This document shows, piece by piece, positions 53,045 to 61,284 of a stretch of 64,000 nt of DNA. Under the pieces are notes generated by a model, which saw only the letters and a program-made list of their open reading frames with translations, did no database searches and was not told where the DNA came from. Positions within the stretch are counted from its first letter, which is position 1. Every line of letters begins with the position of its first letter. The translations under genes and the position numbers were made by a program. Source of the stretch: Anatilimnocola floriformis (GTDB lineage: Bacteria; Planctomycetota; Planctomycetia; Pirellulales; Pirellulaceae); contig NZ_JAMLFW010000001.1 of the NCBI RefSeq assembly GCF_024256385.1, positions 248,001-312,000 of the forward strand, in the 5' to 3' direction.

Positions 53045-53488
53045 ATGAAGTCTCGCATGTTGATTGGTTTGGGTCTCGCGTTCGTGGCCGTGGCTTCGCT
53101 GATCGCCGCTGAAGGTGTGAAGCTCGAAGGCGTGAAGTGCGTCGTGGCCGGCTCGAAGGCCGCCAGCGAAAAGAACGCCGTCGATTACAAGGGTGGCAAG
53201 GTTTACTTCTGCTGCCAGAACTGCCCGAAGGAATTTGAGAAGAATACCGCCAAATACGCCGCCAAGGCCAATGCTCAGCTGGTTGCCACCGGCCAAGCCA
53301 AGCAAGAGAAGTGCCCGCTGAGCGGCGGCCCGCTCGATGCGGCGACCAAGATCAGCGTCGATGGCGCTGACGTTTGCTTCTGCTGCGAAAAATGCCAGGG
53401 CAAGGCCAAGGAATCGAAGGATCAAGTTGAACTCCTGTTCAACGACAAGGCCTTTGAAAAGGCCGGCTTCAAGGTCAGCAGCAAGTAG
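53045..53488 (+). CDS. Exported protein with two TRASH/YHS-like metal-binding domains
   Basis: A 147-residue exported protein. ATG 53045 (GGAG upstream) gives a signal peptide (MKSRMLIGLGLAFVAVASLI). Two similar Cys modules follow: C32...C56-C57-x2-C60 (VKCVVAG...VYFCCQNC) and C90...C111-x-C113-C114-x2-C117 (EKCPLSG...VCFCCEKC). The pattern C...(F)CC..C is that of TRASH/YHS-type metal-binding domains. Probably binds copper or other metals in the periplasm. A terminator follows. Confidence 0.8.
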   Translation: MKSRMLIGLGLAFVAVASLIAAEGVKLEGVKCVVAGSKAASEKNAVDYKGGKVYFCCQNCPKEFEKNTAKYAAKANAQLVATGQAKQEKCPLSGGPLDAATKISVDGADVCFCCEKCQGKAKESKDQVELLFNDKAFEKAGFKVSSK

Positions 53489-53532
53489 TCTGAAGATTTG
53501 CCAGCACTGCTGGCGAGCCGAAAAATAACGAG

Positions 53533-53560
53533 AGGTCGCTTCGCAAGAGGCGACCTTTTT
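53533..53560 (+). terminator. Rho-independent terminator
   Basis: AGGTCGC at 53533-53539 pairs with GCGACCT at 53550-53556 across TTCGCAAGAG, followed by a T-run (TTTTT). It closes the transcript of the TRASH-like gene. Confidence 0.85.
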
Positions 53561-53740
53561 CGTCTCTGGACCGACCTGTTCCGTTCAGGTATGGTCCGGC
53601 GGATTCAATCAATCCGGCAGGCGGCGGAAACCGAAGCGAAGTGAATGCCCGTCAAGGATGACTGGCGCGTCCCCTGTTGCGAACCGTCGAATGCGACGCG
53701 AGCAACCATTCAGAACATCAGAGGCAAGGAGGCCTGTCCG

Positions 53741-53971
53741 ATGCAACTCAATCTGTTTTCGTGGATTCGTGAAGGCGTGCGTCAGAGTGTGCTGCTGGGC
53801 GTTTCCGACGCCGTTGAAGCCCTTGGCGAACCGACCCACGATCCGCACTTCCACCAGAACCTCGGTAAGCTCATCGAGCAAGCGCCCGCCGAAGAACGCG
53901 CCCCGCTCGCCGATGGCAAGCGCAAGCGCCTGGGGCGCTCGCTGAAAGATTTTGACGGCGCGACGAGCTAG
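53741..53971 (+). CDS. Small hypothetical protein
   Basis: 76 residues, ATG 53741 with AAGGAGG 8 nt upstream, a very strong ribosome-binding site. LNLFSWIREGVRQSVLLGVS is amphipathic, then DAVEALGEPTHDPHFHQNLG and a Lys/Arg-rich C-terminus (GKRKRLGRSLKDF). No family I can name. Its stop overlaps the dps stop by 3 bases on opposite strands (CTAG shared). Confidence 0.65.
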   Translation: MQLNLFSWIREGVRQSVLLGVSDAVEALGEPTHDPHFHQNLGKLIEQAPAEERAPLADGKRKRLGRSLKDFDGATS

Positions 53972-54501
53972 TCCTGCACGTGCGCTTCGACGAACCACAG
54001 GTATTGGTCGACTTTGCGGCTGATGCCGGTGAAGAGATCGGCCGTCCCTTTGTCTTCGAGTTCGTCGGCCTCATCAATGCCCTGTCGAACGAGCTTGCCG
54101 TAGGCGGCGAGCTCGTCGGCGAGGGAGTTGACGTGGGTCTTCCAATCGACGGCCTTCGTCGGGTGGTCGCCAATTTCACTCTTACCAAGGGCCGACACAC
54201 TGCCGTCGGCCAAGCCGCCGAGGGCGGTTACTCGTTCGGCGATTTCGTCGACGAATTCTTCCGTCGCGGCGTGTACTTCGTCGAATAGCTTGTGCAGGGC
54301 GATGAAGTTCAGCCCCTTCACATTCCAGTGAGCTTGCTTGGCGTTCAGCCCCAGCTTGATGCTGTCTCGCAGCCGTTCGTTGAGGAGCGTGCAGAGCTTG
54401 GTGCGTTTGGCTTTGGGAATGTCGTTGCGGCTTTCGATCATCGACGTGTCTCCGTTGGCAGATTGTTTCGCCGGCGCAGCGGCGCGAGTTGCGGTGGCCA
54501 T
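53968..54501 (-). CDS. dps: Dps/ferritin-like DNA-protection protein
   Basis: A 177-residue Dps mini-ferritin that oxidises and stores iron and binds DNA under stress. The ferroxidase ligands match E. coli Dps spacing: His58, His70, Asp74, Asp85 and Glu89 (KQAHWNVKGLNFIALHKLFD...EEFVDEIAERV), all conserved. The N-terminal tail (MATATRAAAPAKQS) is flexible and slightly basic, as in DNA-binding Dps. It lies in a cluster with the PRC-barrel and DUF1328 genes, consistent with a stress role. Confidence 0.95.
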   Translation of the reverse strand: MATATRAAAPAKQSANGDTSMIESRNDIPKAKRTKLCTLLNERLRDSIKLGLNAKQAHWNVKGLNFIALHKLFDEVHAATEEFVDEIAERVTALGGLADGSVSALGKSEIGDHPTKAVDWKTHVNSLADELAAYGKLVRQGIDEADELEDKGTADLFTGISRKVDQYLWFVEAHVQD

Positions 54502-54810
54502 GATTTGATTCCTGGAAGGTGGGAACTAGGGGAGTGAGTGCGAGCTTATTGTAGCGCGCGCAAAGAAAAAGACGACCTCCCGCGAAATTGCTCTCGCTGG
54601 GAAACCGTCTTCTTCATTTTCAGTGAGGTTCGTAGCTGGAGTTGGGGCGGTTGCACCGTGGCGATGCTGTGTTCGAGAGGCCTGCGGGGGTCGGTCGGCG
54701 TCTCAATTCACTTACCCGAAGGTTTACCGCGCTTTCATGTGGAGTGACCTGGCCGCAACGGATACGAATTCACTGGTTGTGTTCGATCGACTGACTGGTA
54801 AAGCCACAGA
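54502..54810. other. Intergenic region between dps and PRC-barrel gene
   Basis: This 309-nt gap holds the likely dps promoter (minus strand) and a terminator at 54563-54613. A short plus-strand ORF is not convincing. No other element seen. Confidence 0.4.
54563..54613 (-). terminator. Terminator of the PRC-barrel gene (minus strand)
   Basis: On the minus strand AAGACGGTTTCCCAGCG pairs imperfectly with CGCGGGAGGTCGTCTT, followed by TTTC. Long stem with mismatches, at a distance of about 200 nt from the gene end, so it is a likely but not certain terminator. Confidence 0.5.
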
Positions 54811-55323
54811 CTACTGACGCGGCAACGTGGTCGGTGTCTTGACTTCAGTTTGCCAGTACGCGTCGATCTTCTTGTTCATCTCCGGATCGGCGAAGTCGGG
54901 CCACTTGTCCGATGCAAAGCCGTTGGCATTGTCCAAGTATTCCTTGGTGACGTTCAGCTCGACGTAGTGCGAACTCGAGCCGGCGTCGTGCTTCACCTTC
55001 AGCGAGCGCCACGGCACGGCGAAGTACTTGTTGTTGAAGCCGAGGAAACCGCCGAACGAGATCGCGGCATAGCGGACGTGGCCACGTTCGTCGATCACCA
55101 GATCTTCGATCTTGCCGAGGTCCTGATTCTTCGAATTCTTGACACTCATCCCGACCAGCTTGCTGCTGCGGAAGGTGGCACCTGAGTAGTCGGCGGCGCC
55201 AACGACGCGGCCGGCGGGGGTATCAACCTTCACGCCACCTTCGTTCACATCGACGCGAACTTGGGCGGAGGCGGTGAGTGCCAGAGCCGGCACCAAAGCG
55301 ACTGCAATCCATAAACTGCGCAT
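54811..55323 (-). CDS. Exported PRC-barrel domain protein
   Basis: A 170-residue exported protein with a signal peptide (MRSLWIAVALVPALALTASA). The PRC barrel is at about 53-115: SSKLVGMSVKNSKNQDLGKI, EDLVIDERGHVRYAAISFGG and YFAVPWRSL. PRC-barrel proteins in envelopes are often linked to general stress. The gap from the DUF1328 stop (55372) to this ATG is 48 nt, so the two are probably one transcript and the sigma-54 promoter at 55624-55640 could serve both. Confidence 0.85.
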   Translation of the reverse strand: MRSLWIAVALVPALALTASAQVRVDVNEGGVKVDTPAGRVVGAADYSGATFRSSKLVGMSVKNSKNQDLGKIEDLVIDERGHVRYAAISFGGFLGFNNKYFAVPWRSLKVKHDAGSSSHYVELNVTKEYLDNANGFASDKWPDFADPEMNKKIDAYWQTEVKTPTTLPRQ

Positions 55324-55371
55324 TTCAAACTCCTAACGTTGAACGATGCATAGACAAAGTGTGCGATGTGG

Positions 55372-55542
55372 TTAGGCGATGGGTCGGCGTACGCCGCCAG
55401 TGATCGCACCAACCAAAAACAGCACGAGGAAGACGACGAAGAGAACCTTGCCAATCCAGGCGAGATCGCCTGCGATGCCAAAGAAACCAAATGCCGCGGC
55501 GACAAGCGCCAAAATCAAAAAGGTCAAAGCCCATTGCAACAT
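55372..55542 (-). CDS. DUF1328-family small membrane protein
   Basis: A 56-residue protein with two helices: [20 protein letters not shown] and [23 protein letters not shown] 55542 with GAGGAG upstream. DUF1328/YtjA-like proteins are stress-linked inner-membrane proteins. A sigma-54-type promoter lies at 55624-55640 upstream. Probably cotranscribed with the PRC-barrel gene. Confidence 0.85.
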   Translation of the reverse strand: MLQWALTFLILALVAAAFGFFGIAGDLAWIGKVLFVVFLVLFLVGAITGGVRRPIA

Positions 55543-55623
55543 GACAAGTCTCCTCTGTTCAAAAATGTGTTTCGCGAGCCGCTCGCGGTGTTGTTTTCGA
55601 TCCGTCAGATGCAGTCCGTACAA

Positions 55624-55640
55624 AGCAAACAAGGTGCCAG
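55624..55640 (-). promoter_or_regulatory. Sigma-54 (-24/-12) promoter of the DUF1328 gene
   Basis: Minus-strand CTGGCAC-CTTGT-TTGCT has exact GG-N10-GC spacing and matches the consensus TGGCAC-N5-TTGCW at every position. A start of transcription about 12 nt after GC gives a leader of about 70 nt before ATG 55542. Confidence 0.8.
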
Positions 55641-55796
55641 AGGCGCAAAATGATTTGGCGATTAACCGCAAGTGAACCGGAGCCAACGGTTTGCGAATAA
55701 GAACGAAGTCCAGTAAAACAGAAGCAACCAAAAGCTGCCCATTTGGTTACCTCCGTTCTGTCCGCGCACCACTCCCAGTGGACGAAAAACTGCCAA

Positions 55797-55823
55797 GTGC
55801 TTGATTTTCTGCGAATCAAGCAC
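55797..55823. promoter_or_regulatory. Candidate activator binding site (inverted repeat)
   Basis: GTGCTTGATT at 55797-55806 and AATCAAGCAC at 55814-55823 form a perfect 10-bp inverted repeat around a 7-nt centre. It lies about 35 nt upstream of the plus promoter -24 element and about 160 nt upstream of the minus one, positions used by sigma-54 activators. Binding by the adjacent NtrC-type protein is an inference. Confidence 0.55.
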
Positions 55824-55856
55824 GCCAATGATCTGTCAGGTTGGCGCATCGTTACA

Positions 55857-55873
55857 CTGGCAAAGTTTTTGCA
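55857..55873 (+). promoter_or_regulatory. Sigma-54 (-24/-12) promoter of the NtrC-type gene
   Basis: CTGGCAAAGTTTTTGCA has GG-N10-GC spacing and a TTGCA -12 element; -24 reads TGGCAA. A start about 12 nt after GC would give a leader of about 57 nt before ATG 55941. Confidence 0.65.
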
Positions 55874-55940
55874 ATACTGCTGCCCGAAACTCACTTGTCT
55901 GCCACTTTGAAGCCCTTTACCGGTCAGGAACCTGTCCGCC

Positions 55941-57401
55941 ATGCCCAGTCTGCTTGTCATCGATGACGATCGCGCGGTTGTCCACTTCATCAAAGCCGCC
56001 TTTAAGAATGCGGAAATCGAAGTGCTCGCTGCAGCCACCGCCGATGAAGGCTTGAAGCTGCTCCGCTCCGGAAAACCGGACGCGGTTTTGCTCGATATTC
56101 TGCTGCCACAGACAACGGGCCTGAAACTGTTCGAGACGATCCGCGAGATCGACGCCAGCGTGCCGGTGATCTTCATTACCGCCTCGGGTGAGAGCGACAC
56201 CGCCATCGAAGCCGTGAAGCTCGGCGCCTTCGACTTTCTGCTCAAGCCGCTCGACGTCGCCAAGGTGAAGCACCTGATCGACCAGGCCTTGGAAATTCGC
56301 CGGCTGACCTCGACCCCGGTCGAAGTGCCGGAAATGTCGACCGCCGCCAAGGGCGACCAGGCCCTGATTGGGCGCAGCCCGCAGATGCTCGAGGTCTATA
56401 AAGCCATCGGCCGCGTGGCCCCGCAAACCGTCACGGTGCTGATCCGCGGCGAAAGCGGCACGGGCAAGGAACTCATCGCCCGGGCCATTTACCAGCACAG
56501 CCTACGAAAAGGAAAGCCGTTCCTCGCGGTCAACTGCGCCGCTTTGCCCGATGCGCTGCTGGAGAGCGAACTTTTCGGCCATGAAAAGGGTTCGTTCACC
56601 GGCGCCGATCATCGCCGCATCGGCAAATTCGAACAATGCAACGGCGGCACCATTTTTCTCGACGAAGTGGGCGATATGGCGCCGCTGGTGCAGGCCAAAC
56701 TGCTTCGTTTGCTGCAGGAACAGCGCTTTGAGCGCGTCGGCGGCAACGAGACGATTCAGACCGACGTGCGGATCATCACCGCGACCAACCGCAACCTGGA
56801 AGCGATGACCGAAGCGGGGACGTTTCGCCCCGACCTTTATTACCGCTTGAACGGTTTCGCCATTAAGTTGCCGCCGCTGCGTGATCGGGGCGACGACCTG
56901 TTGTTGCTGATCGAGTCGTTTTTGTTCCGCTTCTCGCGTGAACTCAACAAGCCGTTGCAGCGAGTCTCGCCCGATGCGTTGAAGATTCTCCTCGAACACA
57001 ATTGGCCGGGTAATATCCGCGAGTTGCAGAGCGTCATTCGCAAAGCGCTGCTGAACCTCACGGGGCCGATTTTGGTTCCCGATTTTCTGCCGGAAGAAGT
57101 TCGCGAGCCGAGGCGCGACGAATCCGCTGCTGGTGGCGGCGATGTCGGTGAAGGCCGCGATCTCGGCCGCTTCCTCGATGGTCGCTTAGCGGCCAATTCG
57201 GAGGATATTTATGCCGAAGCGATCGACTTTATGAATCGCTATGTGGTAACTCGCGTGCTGAAGACGGCCGGCGGCAATCAGTCGCGTGCGGCCAAGATGC
57301 TGGGAATTACCCGCGGCAGCCTGCGTAGTAAAACGCAGACGATTGGCTTGAAGATCGACCAAGTGGTCTCACAAGATGAATCGGGCGACGAGGACGAATA
57401 A
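55941..57401 (+). CDS. NtrC-type sigma-54-dependent response regulator
   Basis: A 486-residue sigma-54 activator. REC domain 1-120: acidic pocket Asp8-Asp10, phospho-acceptor Asp52 (VLLDILLP), Lys102. AAA+ domain about 140-385: Walker A GESGTGKE at 170-177, the sigma-54 contact loop GSFTGA (217-222; usual GAFTGA), and Walker B GTIFLDEVGD at 236-245. C-terminal Fis-type HTH (GNQSRAAKMLGITRGSLRSK). No sensor kinase is adjacent, so it is an orphan regulator. Three sigma-54-like promoters surround it, including its own, so it likely activates itself and the neighbouring DUF1328 and DUF3309 genes (inference). Confidence 0.95.
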   Translation: MPSLLVIDDDRAVVHFIKAAFKNAEIEVLAAATADEGLKLLRSGKPDAVLLDILLPQTTGLKLFETIREIDASVPVIFITASGESDTAIEAVKLGAFDFLLKPLDVAKVKHLIDQALEIRRLTSTPVEVPEMSTAAKGDQALIGRSPQMLEVYKAIGRVAPQTVTVLIRGESGTGKELIARAIYQHSLRKGKPFLAVNCAALPDALLESELFGHEKGSFTGADHRRIGKFEQCNGGTIFLDEVGDMAPLVQAKLLRLLQEQRFERVGGNETIQTDVRIITATNRNLEAMTEAGTFRPDLYYRLNGFAIKLPPLRDRGDDLLLLIESFLFRFSRELNKPLQRVSPDALKILLEHNWPGNIRELQSVIRKALLNLTGPILVPDFLPEEVREPRRDESAAGGGDVGEGRDLGRFLDGRLAANSEDIYAEAIDFMNRYVVTRVLKTAGGNQSRAAKMLGITRGSLRSKTQTIGLKIDQVVSQDESGDEDE

Positions 57402-57414
57402 GACGTAGCCCATC

Positions 57415-57440
57415 GGCCGGAACAGCTCACCGTTCCGGCC
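57415..57440 (+). terminator. Hairpin terminator after the NtrC-type gene
   Basis: GGCCGGAAC at 57415-57423 and GTTCCGGCC at 57432-57440 form a perfect 9-bp stem with an 8-nt loop. No strong T-run follows on either strand, so termination efficiency is uncertain. It lies between the convergent NtrC-type and DUF3309 genes. Confidence 0.6.
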
Positions 57441-57453
57441 TGAACTGCTGCGG

Positions 57454-57615
57454 TTATATCCTGCCTAGCAGTAGCAAGATCACGAGAATGACCAAAATCA
57501 GGCCAATGCCACCGCTTGGGCCGTATCCCCAATTGCGGCTGTGCGGCCATGCTGGCGCAGAGCCGAGCAGCATCATGATCACGAGGATCAACAGAATTAG
57601 TCCAAGAATCGACAT
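57454..57615 (-). CDS. DUF3309-family small membrane protein
   Basis: A 53-residue protein: MSILGLILLILVIMMLLGSA, a short loop (PAWPHSRNWGYGPSGG) and IGLILVILVILLLLGRI. This is the DUF3309 pattern. ATG 57615, GAGG 8 nt upstream. A sigma-54 promoter lies at 57671-57686. Role unknown; the shared promoter type suggests it belongs with DUF1328 in an envelope-stress set. Confidence 0.8.
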   Translation of the reverse strand: MSILGLILLILVIMMLLGSAPAWPHSRNWGYGPSGGIGLILVILVILLLLGRI

Positions 57616-57670
57616 GGTATCGCCCTCATCGTTTCGATCGTCAGAGATGTGAATCAGCGAAGCGGCGTTC

Positions 57671-57686
57671 GCAACTGGAGTGCCAG
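57671..57686 (-). promoter_or_regulatory. Sigma-54 (-24/-12) promoter of the DUF3309 gene
   Basis: Minus-strand CTGGCAC-TCCAG-TTGC has GG-N10-GC spacing and an exact TGGCAC. Predicted leader is about 45 nt to ATG 57615. A weaker copy in tandem, CTGGCATGCAATGTGC (57691-57706), also has N10 spacing. Confidence 0.75.
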
Positions 57687-57814
57687 AGAAGCACATTGCA
57701 TGCCAGAGCACATTCACGCAGCTTGAGAGCGAGCTTGGCCGATAACGAAATGGCAGTTGCGTGAACTCAGTGACTTGTGGATGGGTCGACTGTGATCCTC
57801 CTATGAATAATGCG

Positions 57815-57838
57815 AAAAAACCAGTTTTACCAACTGGT
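57815..57838 (-). terminator. Terminator-like hairpin on the minus strand
   Basis: On the minus strand ACCAGTT-GGTAA-AACTGGT is followed by TTTTTT. No minus-strand gene lies between here and infB (plus, 58128), so it terminates no annotated gene. Confidence 0.5.
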
Positions 57839-58127
57839 CAACCTGTGCGGATTCGGATACATTAACGGATCACTCCCAAATCTGCGGATAGCCCGAGGTG
57901 CGGCTTTAGGCTGGCGTCGTGTGCTGTTTTGCTGGCGGTGAAAGGGTATCTGTAACGGCCAATCACGGGCTATCGCTTGCAGTTCCCGTTTCATTGCTTG
58001 GACTTAGGCAGTCCCGCTGCGAGAGTGGCGAGGTTGTCGAGGAGATGCGTTCTATGATTTGACCTGCGGAACCGCCGACTTGGCGTGTACGAATGACACA
58101 CGCGCCAATTGGCCTGAGGAGGGCAAT

Positions 58128-61100
58128 GTGCCCACACGGATTTACGCCTTAGCTAAAGATTTGAAGCTGGACAGTAAAGAACTGGTGGATCTCTGTACCA
58201 AAGCAGGGATTCCTGGCAAAGGTTCGGCGCTGGCCAGTCTGGAAGACGACGAAGTTATCAAGCTCAAGGCCTATCTGGACGGCCCGTCGGCCAAACGAGC
58301 GGCCCCGGCCTCAGCAGCACCCGCAGTCAATGTGAAGGCGATGTTGTCGGCTCCTGTGGCTGCGACTGCCCTCACGCCGCCGCCGCCAACGCGGCCTGGC
58401 GTCAATCGCCCTCGCCCGGCTGCTCCAGCCGAGGCTCCCGATTTCTCGGATACTGCGGTCGCCGTTGCCGAGCCGCCCGTCGTGGTGGCCGAAGCCAAGC
58501 CGACAGCCCCTCCTGCGCCCGCTCCGGTTGCAAAAGCACCGGCCCCGGCCAAGACAAAGGCCGCCGAACCCGTGCCGGTGGAGGTTGCCGAACCGGTTGT
58601 CGTGCAGCCTGCTGCTCCGGCTCCCGTCGCGCATGTTCCGGCCGTTGAAGCTCCAGTCGTTCCTCCTGCCCCGGTTGCTCCCGTAGCTCCGGTCAGCAAG
58701 GCGCCTGCCGCTCCGGCTGCACCCGAAGTTCCGCCAGTTGTTCCTCCGGCGGCTCCGGCTCCGTCGCCGTCGAGTCCCCACGGCAAGACTTTTTCCACGC
58801 CCGCTCCTACGACTCCTTCGACTGCTCCCCACGCGCCCGTTCGTGGCGACTTGCTCGCACCGGGTCGGCGCACTGCCATTCGAGTGCTTGGTGGCGGCGG
58901 CAAAAAGAAAGAAGGAGCCGAAGGGGAAGGTTCCAAGCCTCTCGCCAAGCCCGGCGAAAAACGAGGTCCCGCGATTCGCGTGGCCTCCATGCCTGAGGTC
59001 AAGCAACCGGTGGCTCCGGTCAAGTCGGCGGAACCGGCGGCTCAAAAGCCGATCATGCGGATTCCGACCGAAGCCCTCAAGGGAAGCGACGCCAACAAGA
59101 AGGGTGCCGCTCCTCTCAAGGATGCCGCCAAGCGTGCTCACGATGAACGCACGAAGCGCGAACAACTAGATACCCGCGCTAAGGGCAGCGCCCTGCCGAT
59201 GCCTGCCGATACGTCTGGTCCGGGCAAGGGTGGCAAGGGCAAGGGGAAGTTTGGCGAAGGCGAAGGTTTGGGCGATATCGCCGCCGTTCGTGCCAAGCGT
59301 CAACAAGACCGTTCGAAGGGGAAGGTGCGTGTCGGTGGCGATGACGATGATTCGCCACGCTTCCGCCGTACCCTGGTCCGCAACAAAAAGCATGGGCCAA
59401 CTGCTCCTCGCAAGGAAAAGATCGAATTGGTCCTGCCCTGCACCGTTCGCGAGTTCTGCGAACAAACGGGCGTGGGCGCTGGTTCCGTGCTCAAGGTGCT
59501 CCTCAGCAACAAGATTCCCGCCAATATCAACGGCGTGATTCCGGAGCAGTTCGTCGAACTGCTCGCCGCCGAGTTGAATCTCGATATCACCGTCAAGCAG
59601 CCGCCAACTCCCGAAGAATTGCTCGAGCAAGAGTTTGCCACCGAGGACGATGCGGACAGCCTGCAACCGCGGCCGCCGATCGTCACCGTGCTTGGTCACG
59701 TCGACCATGGTAAGACGTCGCTGCTCGATCGGATCATTGGCATCAACGTGGTCTCGGGCGAAGCCGGTGGTATTACGCAGCACATTCGCGCGTATTCCAT
59801 TCCTACGCCCGATGGTCGTCGCGTGGCCTTCGTCGATACGCCTGGTCACGAAGCATTCACCGAAATGCGTGCTCGTGGAGCCAACGTCACCGATATTGCG
59901 GTGCTCGTGGTAGCCGCCGACGACGGTGTCATGCCGCAAACCGAAGAAGCCATCAGCCACGTCAAGGCTGCCAATGTGCCAATCGTCGTGGCGATGAATA
60001 AGATTGATCTCCCTGGCGCCAATCCTGAGCGCGTGTTGCAACAGCTGGCTACGGCGGGCTTGTTGCCGAGCGAATGGGGTGGCGATGTCGAAGTCATTCG
60101 CACCAGCGCCATCACCGGCGAAGGTATCGATGACCTGCTGCAAACGCTGCTCGTCACGGCAGAACTGCACGAATACAAAGCCAATCCCACGCGCGCCGCG
60201 ATGGGTATGTGCATGGAAGCCGAACAAGAACCAGGGCGCGGCGTAATTGCCAAGCTGATGGTGCAGAACGGCACGCTGCGTGACGGCGACGTCATTGTCT
60301 GCGGCGCCGCTCATGGCCGCGTCAAGGCGATGTACGACACCCTCAAGCCGCGCGAACAAGTCGAAGAAGCCGGCCCGAGTACGCCAGTGAACGTCACCGG
60401 TCTCGATATTGCTCCTGCCGCTGGCGACAAGTTCTATGTCCTCTCCGACATTGCTCAAGCTCGTGAATTGGCCGAACGGAGCGCTGCTTCGGCTCGCAAG
60501 TTCTCGCTGGGCGATGGCGCCACGGTGAAGATCACGTTCGAAGAGTTCTCGAAGCGGCTCGCCGAAGGTAAGTTGCACGACTCGGCCGATGTGGCCACGC
60601 TCAACCTCATTATTCGCGCCGACGTTCGCGGCTCGATCGAAGCCATTCTCAAGGAACTCGGCAAGTTCGAGCATCCTGAGGTGAAGATCAAGGTGCTGCA
60701 GGCTTCGGTAGGCGGCGTTACCGTCGCCGACGTCACCTTGGCTCACGCCTCCGATGCCGTCATCGTCGGTTTCAATGTCATTCCCGATGAAACGGCCCGC
60801 GTTCTGGCTGATGACCGTGGCGTGCAGATTCGCCGGTACGACATCATTTACAAGCTCACCGACGATATCAAGGCGATCCTCGAAGGGAAGCTCAAGCCCG
60901 AAGAACGCGTCGTCGAACTCGGTCGAGCACTCGTCAAGCAAGCCTTTTCGATCAGCCGCGTCGGCACGGTCGCTGGTTGCCAGGTCATTCAAGGGACCAT
61001 CGAACGTGGTGCCCGCGTCCGCGTGAACCGCGAGAATCGGACCATTGGCGATTACGGCATCGACACGCTGAAGCGAGAAAAGGACGACGTCAAGGAAGTC

Positions 61101-61205
61101 AGCCGCGGCATGGAATGCGGTATCAAGTTGCAGAACTTCAACGACATCAAGGAAGGGGACGTCCTCGAAGCTTATCGCATCGAAGAAGTCGCCCGCACGT
61201 TGTAG
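58128..61205 (+). CDS. infB: Translation initiation factor IF-2
   Basis: A 1025-residue IF-2. GTG 58128, with AGGAGG 5-6 nt upstream, starts VPTRIYALAKDLKLDSKELV, the IF2-N domain. A very long Ala/Pro-rich region (about 60-270) and Lys/Gly-rich stretches follow before the second IF2-N (near 440-500). The GTPase is intact: G1 GHVDHGKT at 523-530, G2 GGITQHIRAY, G3 DTPGHE, G4 NKID and G5 SAITG. Domain IV and the fMet-tRNA binding C-terminus (SRVGTVAGCQVIQGTIERGA) are complete. The upstream TTG-based longer ORF is not needed. rbfA follows, but nusA is not upstream. Confidence 0.97.
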   Translation: MPTRIYALAKDLKLDSKELVDLCTKAGIPGKGSALASLEDDEVIKLKAYLDGPSAKRAAPASAAPAVNVKAMLSAPVAATALTPPPPTRPGVNRPRPAAPAEAPDFSDTAVAVAEPPVVVAEAKPTAPPAPAPVAKAPAPAKTKAAEPVPVEVAEPVVVQPAAPAPVAHVPAVEAPVVPPAPVAPVAPVSKAPAAPAAPEVPPVVPPAAPAPSPSSPHGKTFSTPAPTTPSTAPHAPVRGDLLAPGRRTAIRVLGGGGKKKEGAEGEGSKPLAKPGEKRGPAIRVASMPEVKQPVAPVKSAEPAAQKPIMRIPTEALKGSDANKKGAAPLKDAAKRAHDERTKREQLDTRAKGSALPMPADTSGPGKGGKGKGKFGEGEGLGDIAAVRAKRQQDRSKGKVRVGGDDDDSPRFRRTLVRNKKHGPTAPRKEKIELVLPCTVREFCEQTGVGAGSVLKVLLSNKIPANINGVIPEQFVELLAAELNLDITVKQPPTPEELLEQEFATEDDADSLQPRPPIVTVLGHVDHGKTSLLDRIIGINVVSGEAGGITQHIRAYSIPTPDGRRVAFVDTPGHEAFTEMRARGANVTDIAVLVVAADDGVMPQTEEAISHVKAANVPIVVAMNKIDLPGANPERVLQQLATAGLLPSEWGGDVEVIRTSAITGEGIDDLLQTLLVTAELHEYKANPTRAAMGMCMEAEQEPGRGVIAKLMVQNGTLRDGDVIVCGAAHGRVKAMYDTLKPREQVEEAGPSTPVNVTGLDIAPAAGDKFYVLSDIAQARELAERSAASARKFSLGDGATVKITFEEFSKRLAEGKLHDSADVATLNLIIRADVRGSIEAILKELGKFEHPEVKIKVLQASVGGVTVADVTLAHASDAVIVGFNVIPDETARVLADDRGVQIRRYDIIYKLTDDIKAILEGKLKPEERVVELGRALVKQAFSISRVGTVAGCQVIQGTIERGARVRVNRENRTIGDYGIDTLKREKDDVKEVSRGMECGIKLQNFNDIKEGDVLEAYRIEEVARTL

Positions 61206-61284
61206 TTATCCGCTTGTGTTTCGCGAAAAATGACACCGGCAAAGCGCTACGTCCGCGATGCCGGTGCACACTGAAGAACGTTCC

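Larger units (their letters stand above)
55543..55940. other. Divergent regulatory region for DUF1328 and NtrC-type genes
   Basis: This 398-nt gap carries two opposed sigma-54-type promoters (minus at 55624-55640, plus at 55857-55873) and, between them, the inverted repeat at 55797-55823. No ORF is supported. Confidence 0.7.
57616..58127. other. Intergenic region between DUF3309 and infB
   Basis: This 512-nt gap holds the sigma-54 promoter(s) at 57671-57706 (minus), the spaced inverted pair TTCACGCA (57713-57720) / TGCGTGAA (57758-57765), a terminator-like hairpin at 57815-57838, and the infB leader. No nusA is present next to infB. No RNA gene is recognised. Confidence 0.5.

Noticed and set aside
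59166-60992. A 608-residue minus-strand ORF
   Set aside because: It is antisense to infB, whose GTPase motifs are intact.
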